A DNA stretch of 64,000 bases from Streptomyces albus subsp. albus (lineage in GTDB: Bacteria; Actinomycetota; Actinomycetes; Streptomycetales; Streptomycetaceae). This document shows, piece after piece, positions 55,247-63,905 of the stretch. The DNA lies in NCBI RefSeq assembly GCF_000719865.1, contig NZ_JOID01000027.1, forward strand, positions 15,151-79,150, given 5' to 3'. Every line of letters begins with the position of its first letter. Position 1 is the first letter of the stretch. Position numbers and translations under genes: made by a program. The notes beneath the pieces were generated by a model. It was not told where the DNA came from and made no database searches. It saw only the letters and a program-made list of their open reading frames with translations.

Positions 55247-55795
55247 CCGCCCTCCGCGCGGCCGCGCGGTCCATACGGCGGCTCGTACGACGAGCGGACG
55301 GCCCGGAGGGCGTTCGCGGAACGACGGCCGGTGGCACAGCACCTCGCGTGCTGCGCCACCGGCCGTCGGCGTTTCCGCGCGCGGGGGCGCGGGAGGGGGC
55401 GCGGGCGCGGCGCGGGGTACGCAGCAGGCGCACGGTTGCGCGGGGCGGCCGGTGCACGGGGACAGCCGGTGCCCGCGCGACCGGCAGCACCAGGGCACAC
55501 GGACGGCGGGTGCGCGGGGACGCCCGGCAACGCCGCTGCGCCGGTGCCGTCTTCGCCGCCGCTTCTCACAGGCACCCGCGCGGCCGCCGGCGTCCGTACC
55601 GGCCGGTGTCCGTGATCCGGTCCGCCGCGCCCCGTCCCGGCGGAGGGCGGCCCCGCAGCTCCCGTCGCGTACGACTCCTGTCGTACAACCCTCGCGCCCC
55701 CGCCACCGTCAAACCGGCACCGGGGACGCCGGGCCATCCCCGGCCACCCCCGCGCCGGCCCGGCCCTGCCCGACGCTCGACCAAGGAGCCGTTCC
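55247..55795 (+). other. gene-free interval, 3' part of the EtfD transcript and upstream of the FG-GAP gene
   Basis: 549 bp. Apart from the hairpin at 55323-55367, I see no gene with credible codons. The promoter of the FG-GAP gene is expected near 55650-55700, but no clear boxes stand out. Confidence 0.45.
55323..55367 (+). terminator. terminator of the Fe-S oxidoreductase gene
   Basis: 20-bp stem GACGGCCGGTGGCACAGCAC / GTGCTGCGCCACCGGCCGTC with one mismatch and a CTCGC loop, followed by GGCGTTT. Confidence 0.85.
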
Positions 55796-57376
55796 GTGCA
55801 CAAGAACCGTCCGGCCGCCGTCACGGCGGCATCGTTACTCCTGCTGGCCGCCGCGGGGGCCGCCGTGGCGCCCGCGGCCCACGCGGGTGTCCACGACAGC
55901 GTCCGCGCGGGTGACCGCAACTGCGACTTCAACGGCGACGGCCGGGACGACGTCCTCGTCGGCGCCCCGGGCGGCACGGTGAGCGGCGACGCCGGCGCCG
56001 GTTACGTCACCGTCCAGTACGGCACCTCCGGAGGGCTCACGACCTCCAACGCCGTGGTCCTCCACCAGGACAGCGCCGGAGTCCCCGGCGGCGCGGAGCC
56101 CGGCGACGCCTTCGGCCAGGCGCTCGCCACCGGCGACCTGGACGGCGACGGCTACGACGACGCGGTCGTCGGCATCCCGCACGAGGCCATCGGCACCACG
56201 GCGCGGGCCGGGGGCGCCGTCGTCCTCTGGGGATCACCGCAGGGCCTCACCGGCACCGGCTCGGTCTGGCTGGAGTCCACCTCGCCCACCAAGGACCAGA
56301 CCTTCGGCACCGGGCTCGCCGCGGCCCGCTTCTTCGAGGAGGGCAACGCGGGCGACCTGCTGGCCGTGGTCGACCGCGACGGGCTGCAGTTGTACGCGTT
56401 CGAGGCCGCCCGCGACTTCTCCGTCCGCAGCGACGGCGGCCGGGACGGAAGCGGCGCGAAGGCCCGCACACCCGTGCTCCGGAACGACGCCGTCGAGGGC
56501 CTGGACCGGGCCGGCCCCTCCGGTTCCGCGCGCCTCACCGCCGCGCCCGCCCAGAACATCCGCCCGCGGGCCGTCACCACCGGCGACTACGACGGCGACG
56601 GCTGGGCCGACCTCGTGGTCGCGGGCGTCAGCACCGGCGCGGAGCCCGGCCACGGCTGGTCGATGTACTTCGCGGGCGGCCAGGACGCCCTGGCGTACCA
56701 GCGCGAACTGCGCGGCGGTCCCGCGGCGGCCTCCGGGGACATCGACGGCGACGGCCTCGACGACCTCGTCACCGGCGAGCCCAGCGGCCCCGGCGACGGC
56801 GGCGACACGCTCACCGGCGGCCTCGTCGGCGTGTACTACGGCAGCGCGTCCGGACCGGCCGGGGAGGGCGGCGCCGCCGACCCGGACACCCCGCCGCAGT
56901 GGTGGACCCAGGACTCCCCGGGCGTGCCGGGCGTGGCCGAGCAGGGCGACGGCTGGGGCTCCGACCTCTCCGTCGCGGACACCGACGGCGACGGCTACGC
57001 GGACGTGGCCATCGGCGCCCCCGGCGAGGACATCGGCACGCTCACGGACGCGGGCGCCGTGTGGGTGCTGCGCGGCGCGGCCGGCGGGCTGACCGCCACC
57101 GGCGTGCGGGACGTCAACCAGGACACCCTGAACGTGCCCGGCGCCCCGGAGCCCGCCGACCGCTTCGGCGGCCAGGTCCGGCTCGCCGACCCGGACGGTG
57201 ACGGCCGGCATCTGCTGCTGGCGGCGGCGCCGGGTGAGAACACCGACGACGGTGTGGTGTGGGTGTTCCCGTCGAACAGCGGCGGTGTGACGGCCGGCGG
57301 CTCCTGGACGTACGGCGCGGGCTCCGTCTCGGCACCGCCCGCGAACGCGCGCTACGGGGCGGCGATCGACGAGTAA
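55796..57376 (+). CDS. secreted FG-GAP repeat (integrin alpha-like) protein
   Basis: 526 residues. A signal peptide ends near residue 30 (LLLLAAAGAAVAPAAHA). Six calcium-binding DxDGDG-type loops mark beta-propeller blades: DFNGDGRDD, DLDGDGYDD, DYDGDGWAD, DIDGDGLDD, DTDGDGYAD and DPDGDGRH, most followed by VxGxPxE. A seven-blade propeller that binds Ca is likely; FG-GAP proteins bind ligands or surfaces, or act as enzymes. The GTG start follows AAGGAG. It stands alone on its strand. Confidence 0.9.
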   Translation: MHKNRPAAVTAASLLLLAAAGAAVAPAAHAGVHDSVRAGDRNCDFNGDGRDDVLVGAPGGTVSGDAGAGYVTVQYGTSGGLTTSNAVVLHQDSAGVPGGAEPGDAFGQALATGDLDGDGYDDAVVGIPHEAIGTTARAGGAVVLWGSPQGLTGTGSVWLESTSPTKDQTFGTGLAAARFFEEGNAGDLLAVVDRDGLQLYAFEAARDFSVRSDGGRDGSGAKARTPVLRNDAVEGLDRAGPSGSARLTAAPAQNIRPRAVTTGDYDGDGWADLVVAGVSTGAEPGHGWSMYFAGGQDALAYQRELRGGPAAASGDIDGDGLDDLVTGEPSGPGDGGDTLTGGLVGVYYGSASGPAGEGGAADPDTPPQWWTQDSPGVPGVAEQGDGWGSDLSVADTDGDGYADVAIGAPGEDIGTLTDAGAVWVLRGAAGGLTATGVRDVNQDTLNVPGAPEPADRFGGQVRLADPDGDGRHLLLAAAPGENTDDGVVWVFPSNSGGVTAGGSWTYGAGSVSAPPANARYGAAIDE

Positions 57377-57931
57377 CGGCGGCACTGCGGGGCGGCGGCA
57401 CTGCGGCGCCGCGCCACGCGCCGGTCGGCCCCCGGCGCGGGCAGGGCCGTGGCGCGGCACCGTCGCCCCGCGCCGCAGTGCACCGCCGTCCCGCCCGGCG
57501 GTGCCGCCCAGCGCGTACGGGCGTCCGCGCGCGGGATGGTGCATCCCCCCGTGGAAGCACCGTCCCGCCGCCGACTCGCAGGGAGTCTGCCAGCCGCCAC
57601 TGACACTCCGTCCGACTCTCCGGGCCCGCCCGCGCACCTCCGTCCCACCGGGTCACGACCGGGCCGCCCGAGCTCCGTCACGATCACCGCACACGACCGG
57701 CCGAACGCCCGGACACCCGCTCCCTGAGGGACCGACAGATGCCAACTCCCCCGCCGTCAATGGCGGATGCCCGTGACCGCTGCGGGGCAGCACACCGCCG
57801 GGGTCGCCATCACCCCTCTCCGCCTGGGGTTTTCCCCACGGGGTCCCCTTAGGGGATGTCACAGGTAGGCAGCAAAGAGGGGCCATTGGGGCCGTGCGCG
57901 CACAGCGTCCCCGCCGACCAGGTACGTTCGA
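57377..57931. other. gene-free interval with a long-range inverted repeat
   Basis: 555 bp. ACTGCGGCGC (57400-57409) and GCGCCGCAGT (57470-57479) can pair, and CGGCACTGCGG repeats lie near 57380-57405; these may end the FG-GAP transcript. The last 60 bp carry the promoter of the Yip1 gene (TACGTT at 57923-57928). No coding region seen. Confidence 0.5.
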
Positions 57932-58882
57932 ATGGTGGCTGGATTCAGGATGGGACGCGGCCGGGACTCCCGCTCCGCGCAGCAGCAGGCACCGCAGTAC
58001 CGACAAGGGCAGCGGCAGCAGCCGTACGGAGCGCCGTACGGCGGGCAGCCCGCGCCCCCGCCCGCACCGCACACCCCGCACCAGCAGTGGCCGGGGCACG
58101 GCGGCGGCCAGGGCGGTCCGGGCGAGGGCCCGGAGTACTTCGGCGGCCACGATCCGCACCACGGTCACGGCCCGGCGCACGGCGCCCCCGGGCGGGCGGC
58201 GCACGGCCACGACCCGTACGCCAACAACCCGGGCCACACGCAGGCGTTCTCGCTCGGCGACGCCCCCGACGCGTACGGTCCCGGCCCGGCTCACGGCGGC
58301 GGCCACGACCCGTACGGCGGGCAGCCCGCCCCGCCCGCCGGCCCGCGGCTGCACTGGAAGCAGCTCCTGAGCGGCATCGTGTTCCGCCCGGGCGCCACCT
58401 TCTGGCAGATGCGGGACTACCCGGTGTGGGGCCCCGCGCTGACCCTCACCTTCCTCTACGGCATGCTCGCCGTCTTCGGCTTCGCGGACGCCCGCGAGGA
58501 CGTGCTGAACGCGACCCTCTCGAACAGCATTCCGTGGGTCATCAGCAGTGGCATCGCGATCGTCGTCAGCGCGCTGATCCTGGGAGCCGTCACCCACACC
58601 CTCGCCCGCCAGCTCGGCGGCAACGGCTCCTGGCAGCCGACCGTGGGCCTCTCCATGCTGATCATGGCGATCACGGACGCGCCGCGGCTCGTCCTCGCGA
58701 TGTTCATGAGCGGCGACAACACCGTGGTCCAGGTGGTGGGATGGCTGACCTGGCTGGCGGCCGGCGCGCTGTTCACCTCGATGGTGAGCAAGTCGCACGA
58801 ACTGCCGTGGCCGAAGGCCCTGGGCGCGTCGGCGATCCAGCTGGTGGCGCTGCTGGCCCTGCTGAAGCTCGGCACGTTCTAG
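57932..58882 (+). CDS. Yip1-domain membrane protein
   Basis: 316 residues. Residues 1-140 are rich in Gln, Pro, Gly and His with HDPYGGQPAPPAG-type repeats. Then comes a Yip1 domain with about five helices, beginning LHWKQLLSGIVFRPGATFWQ MRDYPVWGPA (split here) and containing GAVTHTLARQLGGNGSW. In bacteria the function is unknown. The ATG at 57932 or the GTG at 57935 follows TACGTT by 3 or 6 nt, so the mRNA is probably leaderless. It converges on the HTTM gene through a strong hairpin. Confidence 0.85.
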   Translation: MVAGFRMGRGRDSRSAQQQAPQYRQGQRQQPYGAPYGGQPAPPPAPHTPHQQWPGHGGGQGGPGEGPEYFGGHDPHHGHGPAHGAPGRAAHGHDPYANNPGHTQAFSLGDAPDAYGPGPAHGGGHDPYGGQPAPPAGPRLHWKQLLSGIVFRPGATFWQMRDYPVWGPALTLTFLYGMLAVFGFADAREDVLNATLSNSIPWVISSGIAIVVSALILGAVTHTLARQLGGNGSWQPTVGLSMLIMAITDAPRLVLAMFMSGDNTVVQVVGWLTWLAAGALFTSMVSKSHELPWPKALGASAIQLVALLALLKLGTF

Positions 58883-58936
58883 GCAGGCGTGGACGGCCGC
58901 CGGGAACGCCGGCACACCGCCGCGCCGGACGACGTA

Positions 58937-58975
58937 CCGGAGGGCCCGGTTCCGTGACGGAACCGGGCCCTCCGG
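58937..58975. terminator. bidirectional terminator
   Basis: Perfect 18-bp stem CCGGAGGGCCCGGTTCCG / CGGAACCGGGCCCTCCGG with a TGA loop, between two converging genes. Confidence 0.9.
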
Positions 58976-59013
58976 CGTTCCCCTGCCGGCTCACCGTGCC
59001 GGCGCACCCGCTC

Positions 59014-60150
59014 TCATCCGGCCGGTCCGGCCTGCGGCGGTACGAGGGAGCCATCCGCCCGGGACGAGGCCTTCCCGCTGCCGAGGGCGGCCCGACGGAC
59101 GGCGCGCCGCCCCCTCTCGCCCAGGGCCCGGTAGAAGCGGTCCGGCAGGAACACGGCGTCCGCGACGATCATCGCGCCGGAGAAGAGCGGCAGCCCCATG
59201 AGCACGGCGATCCCCAGGTGCATGCCGAGCAGCATGACCAGGACGGGGTACTTGAACCTGCCGAACAGGACGAACGGCAGGGCCACCTGCAGAAGCACCG
59301 TCAGGTAGCCGGCGACGGCGACGAACAGCCAGCGCTCGTCCACCATGGCCGAGAGCGCGGGCCAGGGGCGGAAGAGATCGAGGTTCACGACGTAGTGCAG
59401 TGCGGTCCCGTCCGCCCAGAAGCCGCCCTGCACCTTGTACAGGCCGGCGGAGCCGTAGAGAAGGCACACCTGGGCGGCGATGACGAAGAGGCCGCAGTTG
59501 TGCGACACGGTGACCAGGAGCCGCCGCGCGGCGCCGAGCTGCGGCAGGAGCCCGGCCGCGTCCGCGTCCGCCGCCGGGCACCCGTCCCCGTTCGCGGGAG
59601 CGCGGAGCCGGCGCCTGCGCGCGTCGAGGGACCAGCGCCGGCCACAGGCGGTGAAGCAGAGGTAGACGGCCATGAGGAGCATCAGGTTGTCTCCCCCGTC
59701 CGTCATCAGGATGGCCCGCGCGTGGAAGGAGGCCACCACGACGGCGAACAGAACGGACATCGCCCTGGTCCGCCAGCCGAGCATGAAGAGAGCGGAGGTG
59801 AGGACAGCCAGCCCGTAGCAGAACTCGAAGTACGCGCGGCTGTCGGACAGGAGCAGGATGCTCGACCAGCCCGTCTGCTCGAACAGCTGAGCCGCGAGGG
59901 CGGGGGTCCAGGGGGAGCCGGGGCCCCAGATCTCGTGCCGGTGCGGGAACTCCCGCAGCAGGAAGGCGAGATAGAGGAGTCCGTACCCGATCCGCAGCAC
60001 CGATGCCGCGTAGAGGGAAATGGGCCGCTCGGTCAGGGTGGTACGGAGCACGGCGAGGCGGCCGGACCACCGCCGTGTGCCCGCCCCGGCGGTCCCCCGT
60101 TCCGTACGAGGCGACGGGGGCGCGGGAAGAGAAGCCTGCTCAGCCGGCAT
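59014..60150 (-). CDS. HTTM-domain (vitamin K-dependent carboxylase-like) membrane protein
   Basis: 378 residues with about eight hydrophobic segments. The HTTM signature is seen as SVLRIGYGLLYLAFLLREFP, ALFMLGWRTRAMSVLFAVV and HNCGLFVIAAQVCLLYGSAGLYKVQGGFWADGTAL. HTTM proteins share the membrane core of gamma-glutamyl carboxylase, but most bacterial ones lack its other domains, and their chemistry is unknown. The gene overlaps the upstream DUF5819 gene by 11 nt, so they are co-expressed and probably form a complex. GGAAGG lies within the overlap ahead of the ATG. Confidence 0.88.
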   Translation of the reverse strand: MPAEQASLPAPPSPRTERGTAGAGTRRWSGRLAVLRTTLTERPISLYAASVLRIGYGLLYLAFLLREFPHRHEIWGPGSPWTPALAAQLFEQTGWSSILLLSDSRAYFEFCYGLAVLTSALFMLGWRTRAMSVLFAVVVASFHARAILMTDGGDNLMLLMAVYLCFTACGRRWSLDARRRRLRAPANGDGCPAADADAAGLLPQLGAARRLLVTVSHNCGLFVIAAQVCLLYGSAGLYKVQGGFWADGTALHYVVNLDLFRPWPALSAMVDERWLFVAVAGYLTVLLQVALPFVLFGRFKYPVLVMLLGMHLGIAVLMGLPLFSGAMIVADAVFLPDRFYRALGERGRRAVRRAALGSGKASSRADGSLVPPQAGPAG

Positions 60151-60970
60151 GGGGCGTCACCTTCCACCACGGGAGATACCTGGTGTTGACGGGGGCGGGC
60201 GCGACCGCCGCGGGACCGCCCTCCGGGCGGGACGCGGCGATCGGCTGCGTGACCACCCTCAGCTGGATCGACGTGAAGTCGCCGGGCCGATGGGCACGCA
60301 CGCGCTCCGCCGCGATATTGCGCAAGTACTCCTGGAGTATCAGAGCCCGCTCCGAGCGCGGCTCGTCCTGACCGCCATGTGTTTCGAGATAGGCGGTCCA
60401 GGCGCGGCGCAGGGTGTTCTGCGCCGTGTGGCTCGGGAACGGGTTGTGCTCGACGGCGGAGGTGTCGACGGCGGTCAGGTCGAACCAACCGCTGACGCGA
60501 GCGCCGCCGTCCGCGGACGTCCCCATGGTCCGCGCCGAGATCCGCTGATTGACGGATTCGGGGTTCGGCGCGAAGAGCCGCCAGTTCTGCTCGAAAAGGG
60601 GGTAGATCCACCCGTTGATCTGCCGGCCGTAATGCTGCGAGATTCGGTTCGTCGGGGCGATGTGCAGAAACACCAGAAGCACATGGACGAGGGACACCGC
60701 CAGGCACAGGGTCACCCCTATACCGGTTGCCATCCGCACCGGGCGCGACAGTCCCGGAAAGCCTCCGCTCGCTCTCTGTCGGCGGGCCGGCTCCCGGGCA
60801 GTGGTGTTGGTGTTCTTGTCTCCGCCGTCCGGCCCGCTGTCCGGATCGCCGCCCGGCCCGCCGCCCGGCTCTCTGAGGTGAACTGATGGAGTAGCACGCG
60901 TCACGGCCGCACTCGGTCCTTCCGTCCTGACTGCTCTCGTTCTGCTGCTCAAGAACCCCGGTGCGCTCAT
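60140..60970 (-). CDS. DUF5819 membrane protein, partner of the HTTM protein
   Basis: 276 residues. Residues about 81-105 form one hydrophobic helix after a Gly/Asp/Arg-rich cytoplasmic leader. The outside part is DUF5819: LFEQNWRLFAPNPESVNQRI, VSGWFDLTAVDTSAVEHNPF and LILQEYLRNIAAERV, ending in YLPWWKVTPHAG. This family accompanies HTTM proteins in Streptomyces. Function unknown. The ATG at 60970 has a poor ribosome site (GGCGGGC) and the frame stays open to 61072, so the start is uncertain. It overlaps the HTTM gene by 11 nt. Confidence 0.82.
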   Translation of the reverse strand: MSAPGFLSSRTRAVRTEGPSAAVTRATPSVHLREPGGGPGGDPDSGPDGGDKNTNTTAREPARRQRASGGFPGLSRPVRMATGIGVTLCLAVSLVHVLLVFLHIAPTNRISQHYGRQINGWIYPLFEQNWRLFAPNPESVNQRISARTMGTSADGGARVSGWFDLTAVDTSAVEHNPFPSHTAQNTLRRAWTAYLETHGGQDEPRSERALILQEYLRNIAAERVRAHRPGDFTSIQLRVVTQPIAASRPEGGPAAVAPAPVNTRYLPWWKVTPHAG

Positions 60971-61206
60971 CGCCCGCCGGCCAGGTGCGCGCCGCCGTCC
61001 CCCGTCCGCCGCACCCCTCGGAGCGGCGCGCGGCGGTATCCCGTGGGATCCGCCGCGCGCCGTCCGCTCCACTGCGCCGCGCAGGTGCCGGCGAGCGGTT
61101 GGGGAATGGCAGCCGCCCGGGGGAGCGGCAGTCGGGGTGGTGCGGGAGGTCGGCTACACCGTGCCGGCCTCGCGGCACGGGGCGGGATCAAGCACGCCCC
61201 GTGTGA

Positions 61207-62709
61207 TCACCACGAGTGGTTGCCGTCCTTGGCGAGCTCGCCTCCATGCCCGGCGTGCTCGCCGTTGTGGCCCTCATGGACCTCGTGACCCTCATGGCCT
61301 TGCCAGTCCTGGTGCTTCTTGTGCTCTTTGTGACCGCAGTGCTGACCGTGGTGGGCGGCGTCCCCGGCCTTGTCCTCGTGCTGCTTGCCGTGGTGCATGT
61401 CGTGCTCGCCGTGCTTGCCGTGCTTGCCGTGCTTGCCGTGCTTGCCGTGGTGCTCGCACTGCTGTCCGTGGTGCTTGCCGTGGTGCTCGCACTTCTGTCC
61501 GTGGTGCTTGCCATGCTCACCGTGGTGCTCGCACTGCTGTCCGTGGTGCTTACCGTGCCCGTCGTGGTGCTTTCCGCCGTCTCCACCGCCGATGGTCTGA
61601 CCACTGTTGCCGCCGCCCGTGGTCCCGGCAGTGGTGCCGCCTGGGAATCCACCTGTCGCACCGCCTGGGAACCCGCCCGTCGCGCCGCCCGGGAACCCTC
61701 CTGTGGCGCCGCCCGGGGACCCGCCCGTCGTGGCACCCGTGGTACCGCTCGTCGTGGCACCTGTGGTACCGCTCGTCGTGGCACCCGTGGTACCGCTCGT
61801 CGTGGCACCTGTGGTTCCTTCTGTAGTGGCACCCGTGGTGCCACCCGTGAGGACGCCACCGATGACGCCACCCAGGACGCCCGTGGTCGTTCCGCCCGTA
61901 GTGGTACCGGTGGTCGCGCCACCGAGCACACCGCCCAGAACCCCTCCGAGCACGCCGCCGGTGGTGGAACCCGCACACGACGGCCGCGTGATCACGTTGC
62001 TGTCCAGCGTGACGGAGCCGTTCTGCGCCAGCGCCCGGCCGTCGATGGAGGCCTCCGTGTTGGCGGTGATCGATGCCGAGGCCAGGATGGTGCCGACGAA
62101 GGTCGAGCCGGTGCCGAGAGTGGCGGAACTCCCGACCTGCCAGAAGACATTGCACGGCGAAGCACCGTTGGCGAGAAGCACTTCGCTGGCGGACGCCGTA
62201 GTCAGCGTCGACCCGATCTGGAACACCCACACCGCGTTGGGGTCACCCTGGGCGTCCAGCGTGAGGGTGCCGGTGAGTCCGATGGAGGAAGAGGCGTTGT
62301 AGACGCCCGGCGTCAGGGTCATGCCGCCCAGGTCATCGGCGATGCCGGCATCGGCGTCTTGGCCGGCGGCGTCGTTGTAGGCGGTGGTCAAATCGGTCTT
62401 GGCCTGCAGCGCCTCGGCATCGGCGGAATGCTGACTGCCGTTCACCAGACCGGGAGGAAATCCGCTGATTTCCGTACCCGGACTCACTCCGAGGTCTCCG
62501 GTCACCGCGGTCGGACCGGTATTGGTGACCGACTCGCCGGCCAGCACCGCGAAGGATTCGGCCGTGCCGAGCGGGACGGCCGTTGCGATGGCGTGCGCTC
62601 GCGTCGGCATCATCGCCACCACGAAGGCGGTGACTGCCATCGCGAGGGTTGCCGCGATCCAGGTGGACAACGTACGCCAACGAGGCACACACGAGATGTT
62701 CAGTGTCAT
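61207..62709 (-). CDS. secreted ice-binding-fold (DUF3494) protein with repeat linker and His-rich tail
   Basis: 500 residues. A signal peptide ends near residue 40 (MPTRAHA). Residues about 44-244 are the DUF3494 beta-helix: LGTAESFAVLAGESVTNTG, GDLGVSPGTEISGFPPG, LTPGVYNASSS, VWVFQIGSTLTT and CNVFWQVGSSATLG. Residues about 250-375 are repeats (VLGG, GATTSGTT, GGATGGFPG). Residues 380-500 hold 37 His and four Cys, with KHHG, CEHHG and GKHGKHG units. DUF3494 is known for ice binding and adhesion; the His tail suggests metal binding. ATG at 62709 after AGGAG; GTG at 62766 is an alternative. It stands alone. Confidence 0.88.
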   Translation of the reverse strand: MTLNISCVPRWRTLSTWIAATLAMAVTAFVVAMMPTRAHAIATAVPLGTAESFAVLAGESVTNTGPTAVTGDLGVSPGTEISGFPPGLVNGSQHSADAEALQAKTDLTTAYNDAAGQDADAGIADDLGGMTLTPGVYNASSSIGLTGTLTLDAQGDPNAVWVFQIGSTLTTASASEVLLANGASPCNVFWQVGSSATLGTGSTFVGTILASASITANTEASIDGRALAQNGSVTLDSNVITRPSCAGSTTGGVLGGVLGGVLGGATTGTTTGGTTTGVLGGVIGGVLTGGTTGATTEGTTGATTSGTTGATTSGTTGATTSGTTGATTGGSPGGATGGFPGGATGGFPGGATGGFPGGTTAGTTGGGNSGQTIGGGDGGKHHDGHGKHHGQQCEHHGEHGKHHGQKCEHHGKHHGQQCEHHGKHGKHGKHGKHGEHDMHHGKQHEDKAGDAAHHGQHCGHKEHKKHQDWQGHEGHEVHEGHNGEHAGHGGELAKDGNHSW

Positions 62710-63190
62710 GGAGAGCCCTACTCCTGCGCAGAAATGTGAGGGATTTTCACGGCTCTTGCCGGACACGCCGAACCGTTAACCTCTCCCGTCATCGGCATCA
62801 GGGTTCAACGATCCGATCGTCGATCTCCAGAATCAAACGTCAGATCAGCCGGCGAAGAACGCCACAACACAGCGCATGCGAGTGAATTACGACAATAATC
62901 GACACTAGGGATCGATACATCACATAACCGCATCACCACATATGCCGGCCGAAGCTTTCCTGTAACACGGAACGCACCGGCGGAAAGCGGCGATTTCCAC
63001 GGAAAAGAACCAAGAGAAGCCGACGGAATACCGCTACGGAGACGCGCTGTTCCGGACACCGCCCCCCGCATGGGGCGAATGATCAGGCTGAGCGCAATCC
63101 GTCGAAGGCGCACTTTCGCCGCGTCAAAAGCGGCAGGGACACGGCAGGACGCACTCCGGAACGCGAAGCCGCCCCTGCGCGGCGACTACC
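62710..63190. other. AT-richer intergenic interval upstream of the ice-binding gene
   Basis: 481 bp. The part 62880-62950 is strikingly AT-rich for this genome (GAATTACGACAATAATCGAC) and probably contains the promoter of the minus-strand gene. No gene recognised. The end near dcd has only a 5-bp stem GCCGC / GCGGC (63120-63137). Confidence 0.5.
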
Positions 63191-63766
63191 TCAGACCTGG
63201 GTCCGGTGGAAATTGAGATACGAGCGGGAAGGCGTCGGCCCGCGCTGCCCCTGGTAACGGGAGCCGTAGCGCTCGGAGCCGTAGGGGTGCTCGGCCGGTG
63301 AGGCGAGCTGGAACATGCAGAGCTGCCCGATCTTCATCCCGGGCCACAGCTTGATGGGAAGCGTGGCCATGTTGGACAGTTCGAGCGTCACGTGGCCGGA
63401 GAAGCCGGGGTCGATGAACCCGGCGGTGGAGTGGGTCAGCAGCCCGAGCCGGCCGAGGCTGGACTTGCCCTCCAGCCGGGAGGCGAGATCGTCCGGCAGC
63501 GTGATGACCTCGTAGGTCGAGGCGAGCACGAACTCGCCGGGGTGCAGGATGAAGGCCTCGTCCCCCTCGGGCTCGACCAGCCGCGTCAGATCCGCCTGTT
63601 CGACGGCGGGGTCGATGTGGGGGTACCGGTGGTTCTCGAACACCCGGAAGTAGCGGTCCAGCCGCACATCGATGCTCGACGGCTGGATCATGGCGGGATC
63701 GTAGGGGTCGATCCGCACCCGCCCGGCGTCGATCTGGGCCCGGATGTCCTTGTCGGAGAGAAGCAC
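63191..63766 (-). CDS. dcd: dCTP deaminase
   Basis: 191 residues. It deaminates dCTP to dUTP (or to dUMP in the bifunctional form) for thymidylate synthesis. [20 protein letters not shown] starts it, the active region is [27 protein letters not shown], seen here in pieces as SSLGRLGL and TAGFIDPGF with the catalytic Glu/Arg in LEGKSSLGR, and [11 protein letters not shown] closes the fold. The GTG at 63766 follows TAACCT by 7 nt without a ribosome site, a leaderless start. Confidence 0.97.
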   Translation of the reverse strand: MLLSDKDIRAQIDAGRVRIDPYDPAMIQPSSIDVRLDRYFRVFENHRYPHIDPAVEQADLTRLVEPEGDEAFILHPGEFVLASTYEVITLPDDLASRLEGKSSLGRLGLLTHSTAGFIDPGFSGHVTLELSNMATLPIKLWPGMKIGQLCMFQLASPAEHPYGSERYGSRYQGQRGPTPSRSYLNFHRTQV

Positions 63767-63861
63767 GGACCGAAGGTTACGCGGCTGACGCGGGCCCGGC
63801 CCAATCGACCCGGACCCACGCGCCGCGCTCTCCGCTCACCGCGGGCTCACGACCCCCTCAA

Positions 63862-63881
63862 CAGCCGCTCATCGGCGGCTG
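63862..63881. other. small hairpin between dcd and the IS end
   Basis: CAGCCGC / GCGGCTG, 7-bp stem with a 6-nt loop. It may be a weak terminator for a gene arriving from the right; no tRNA fits this region. Confidence 0.3.
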
Positions 63882-63905
63882 GAAGACCGGGGGCCCCTCC
63901 CGCTA

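Noticed and set aside
52937..55498. Long minus-strand open frame opposite the Fe-S oxidoreductase
   Set aside because: It mirrors the codon bias of the real gene, has no domain or ribosome site and overlaps two neighbours.
63862..63881. tRNA-like hairpin near dcd
   Set aside because: The stem is only 7 bp, with no T-loop or acceptor stem; no tRNA can be folded.
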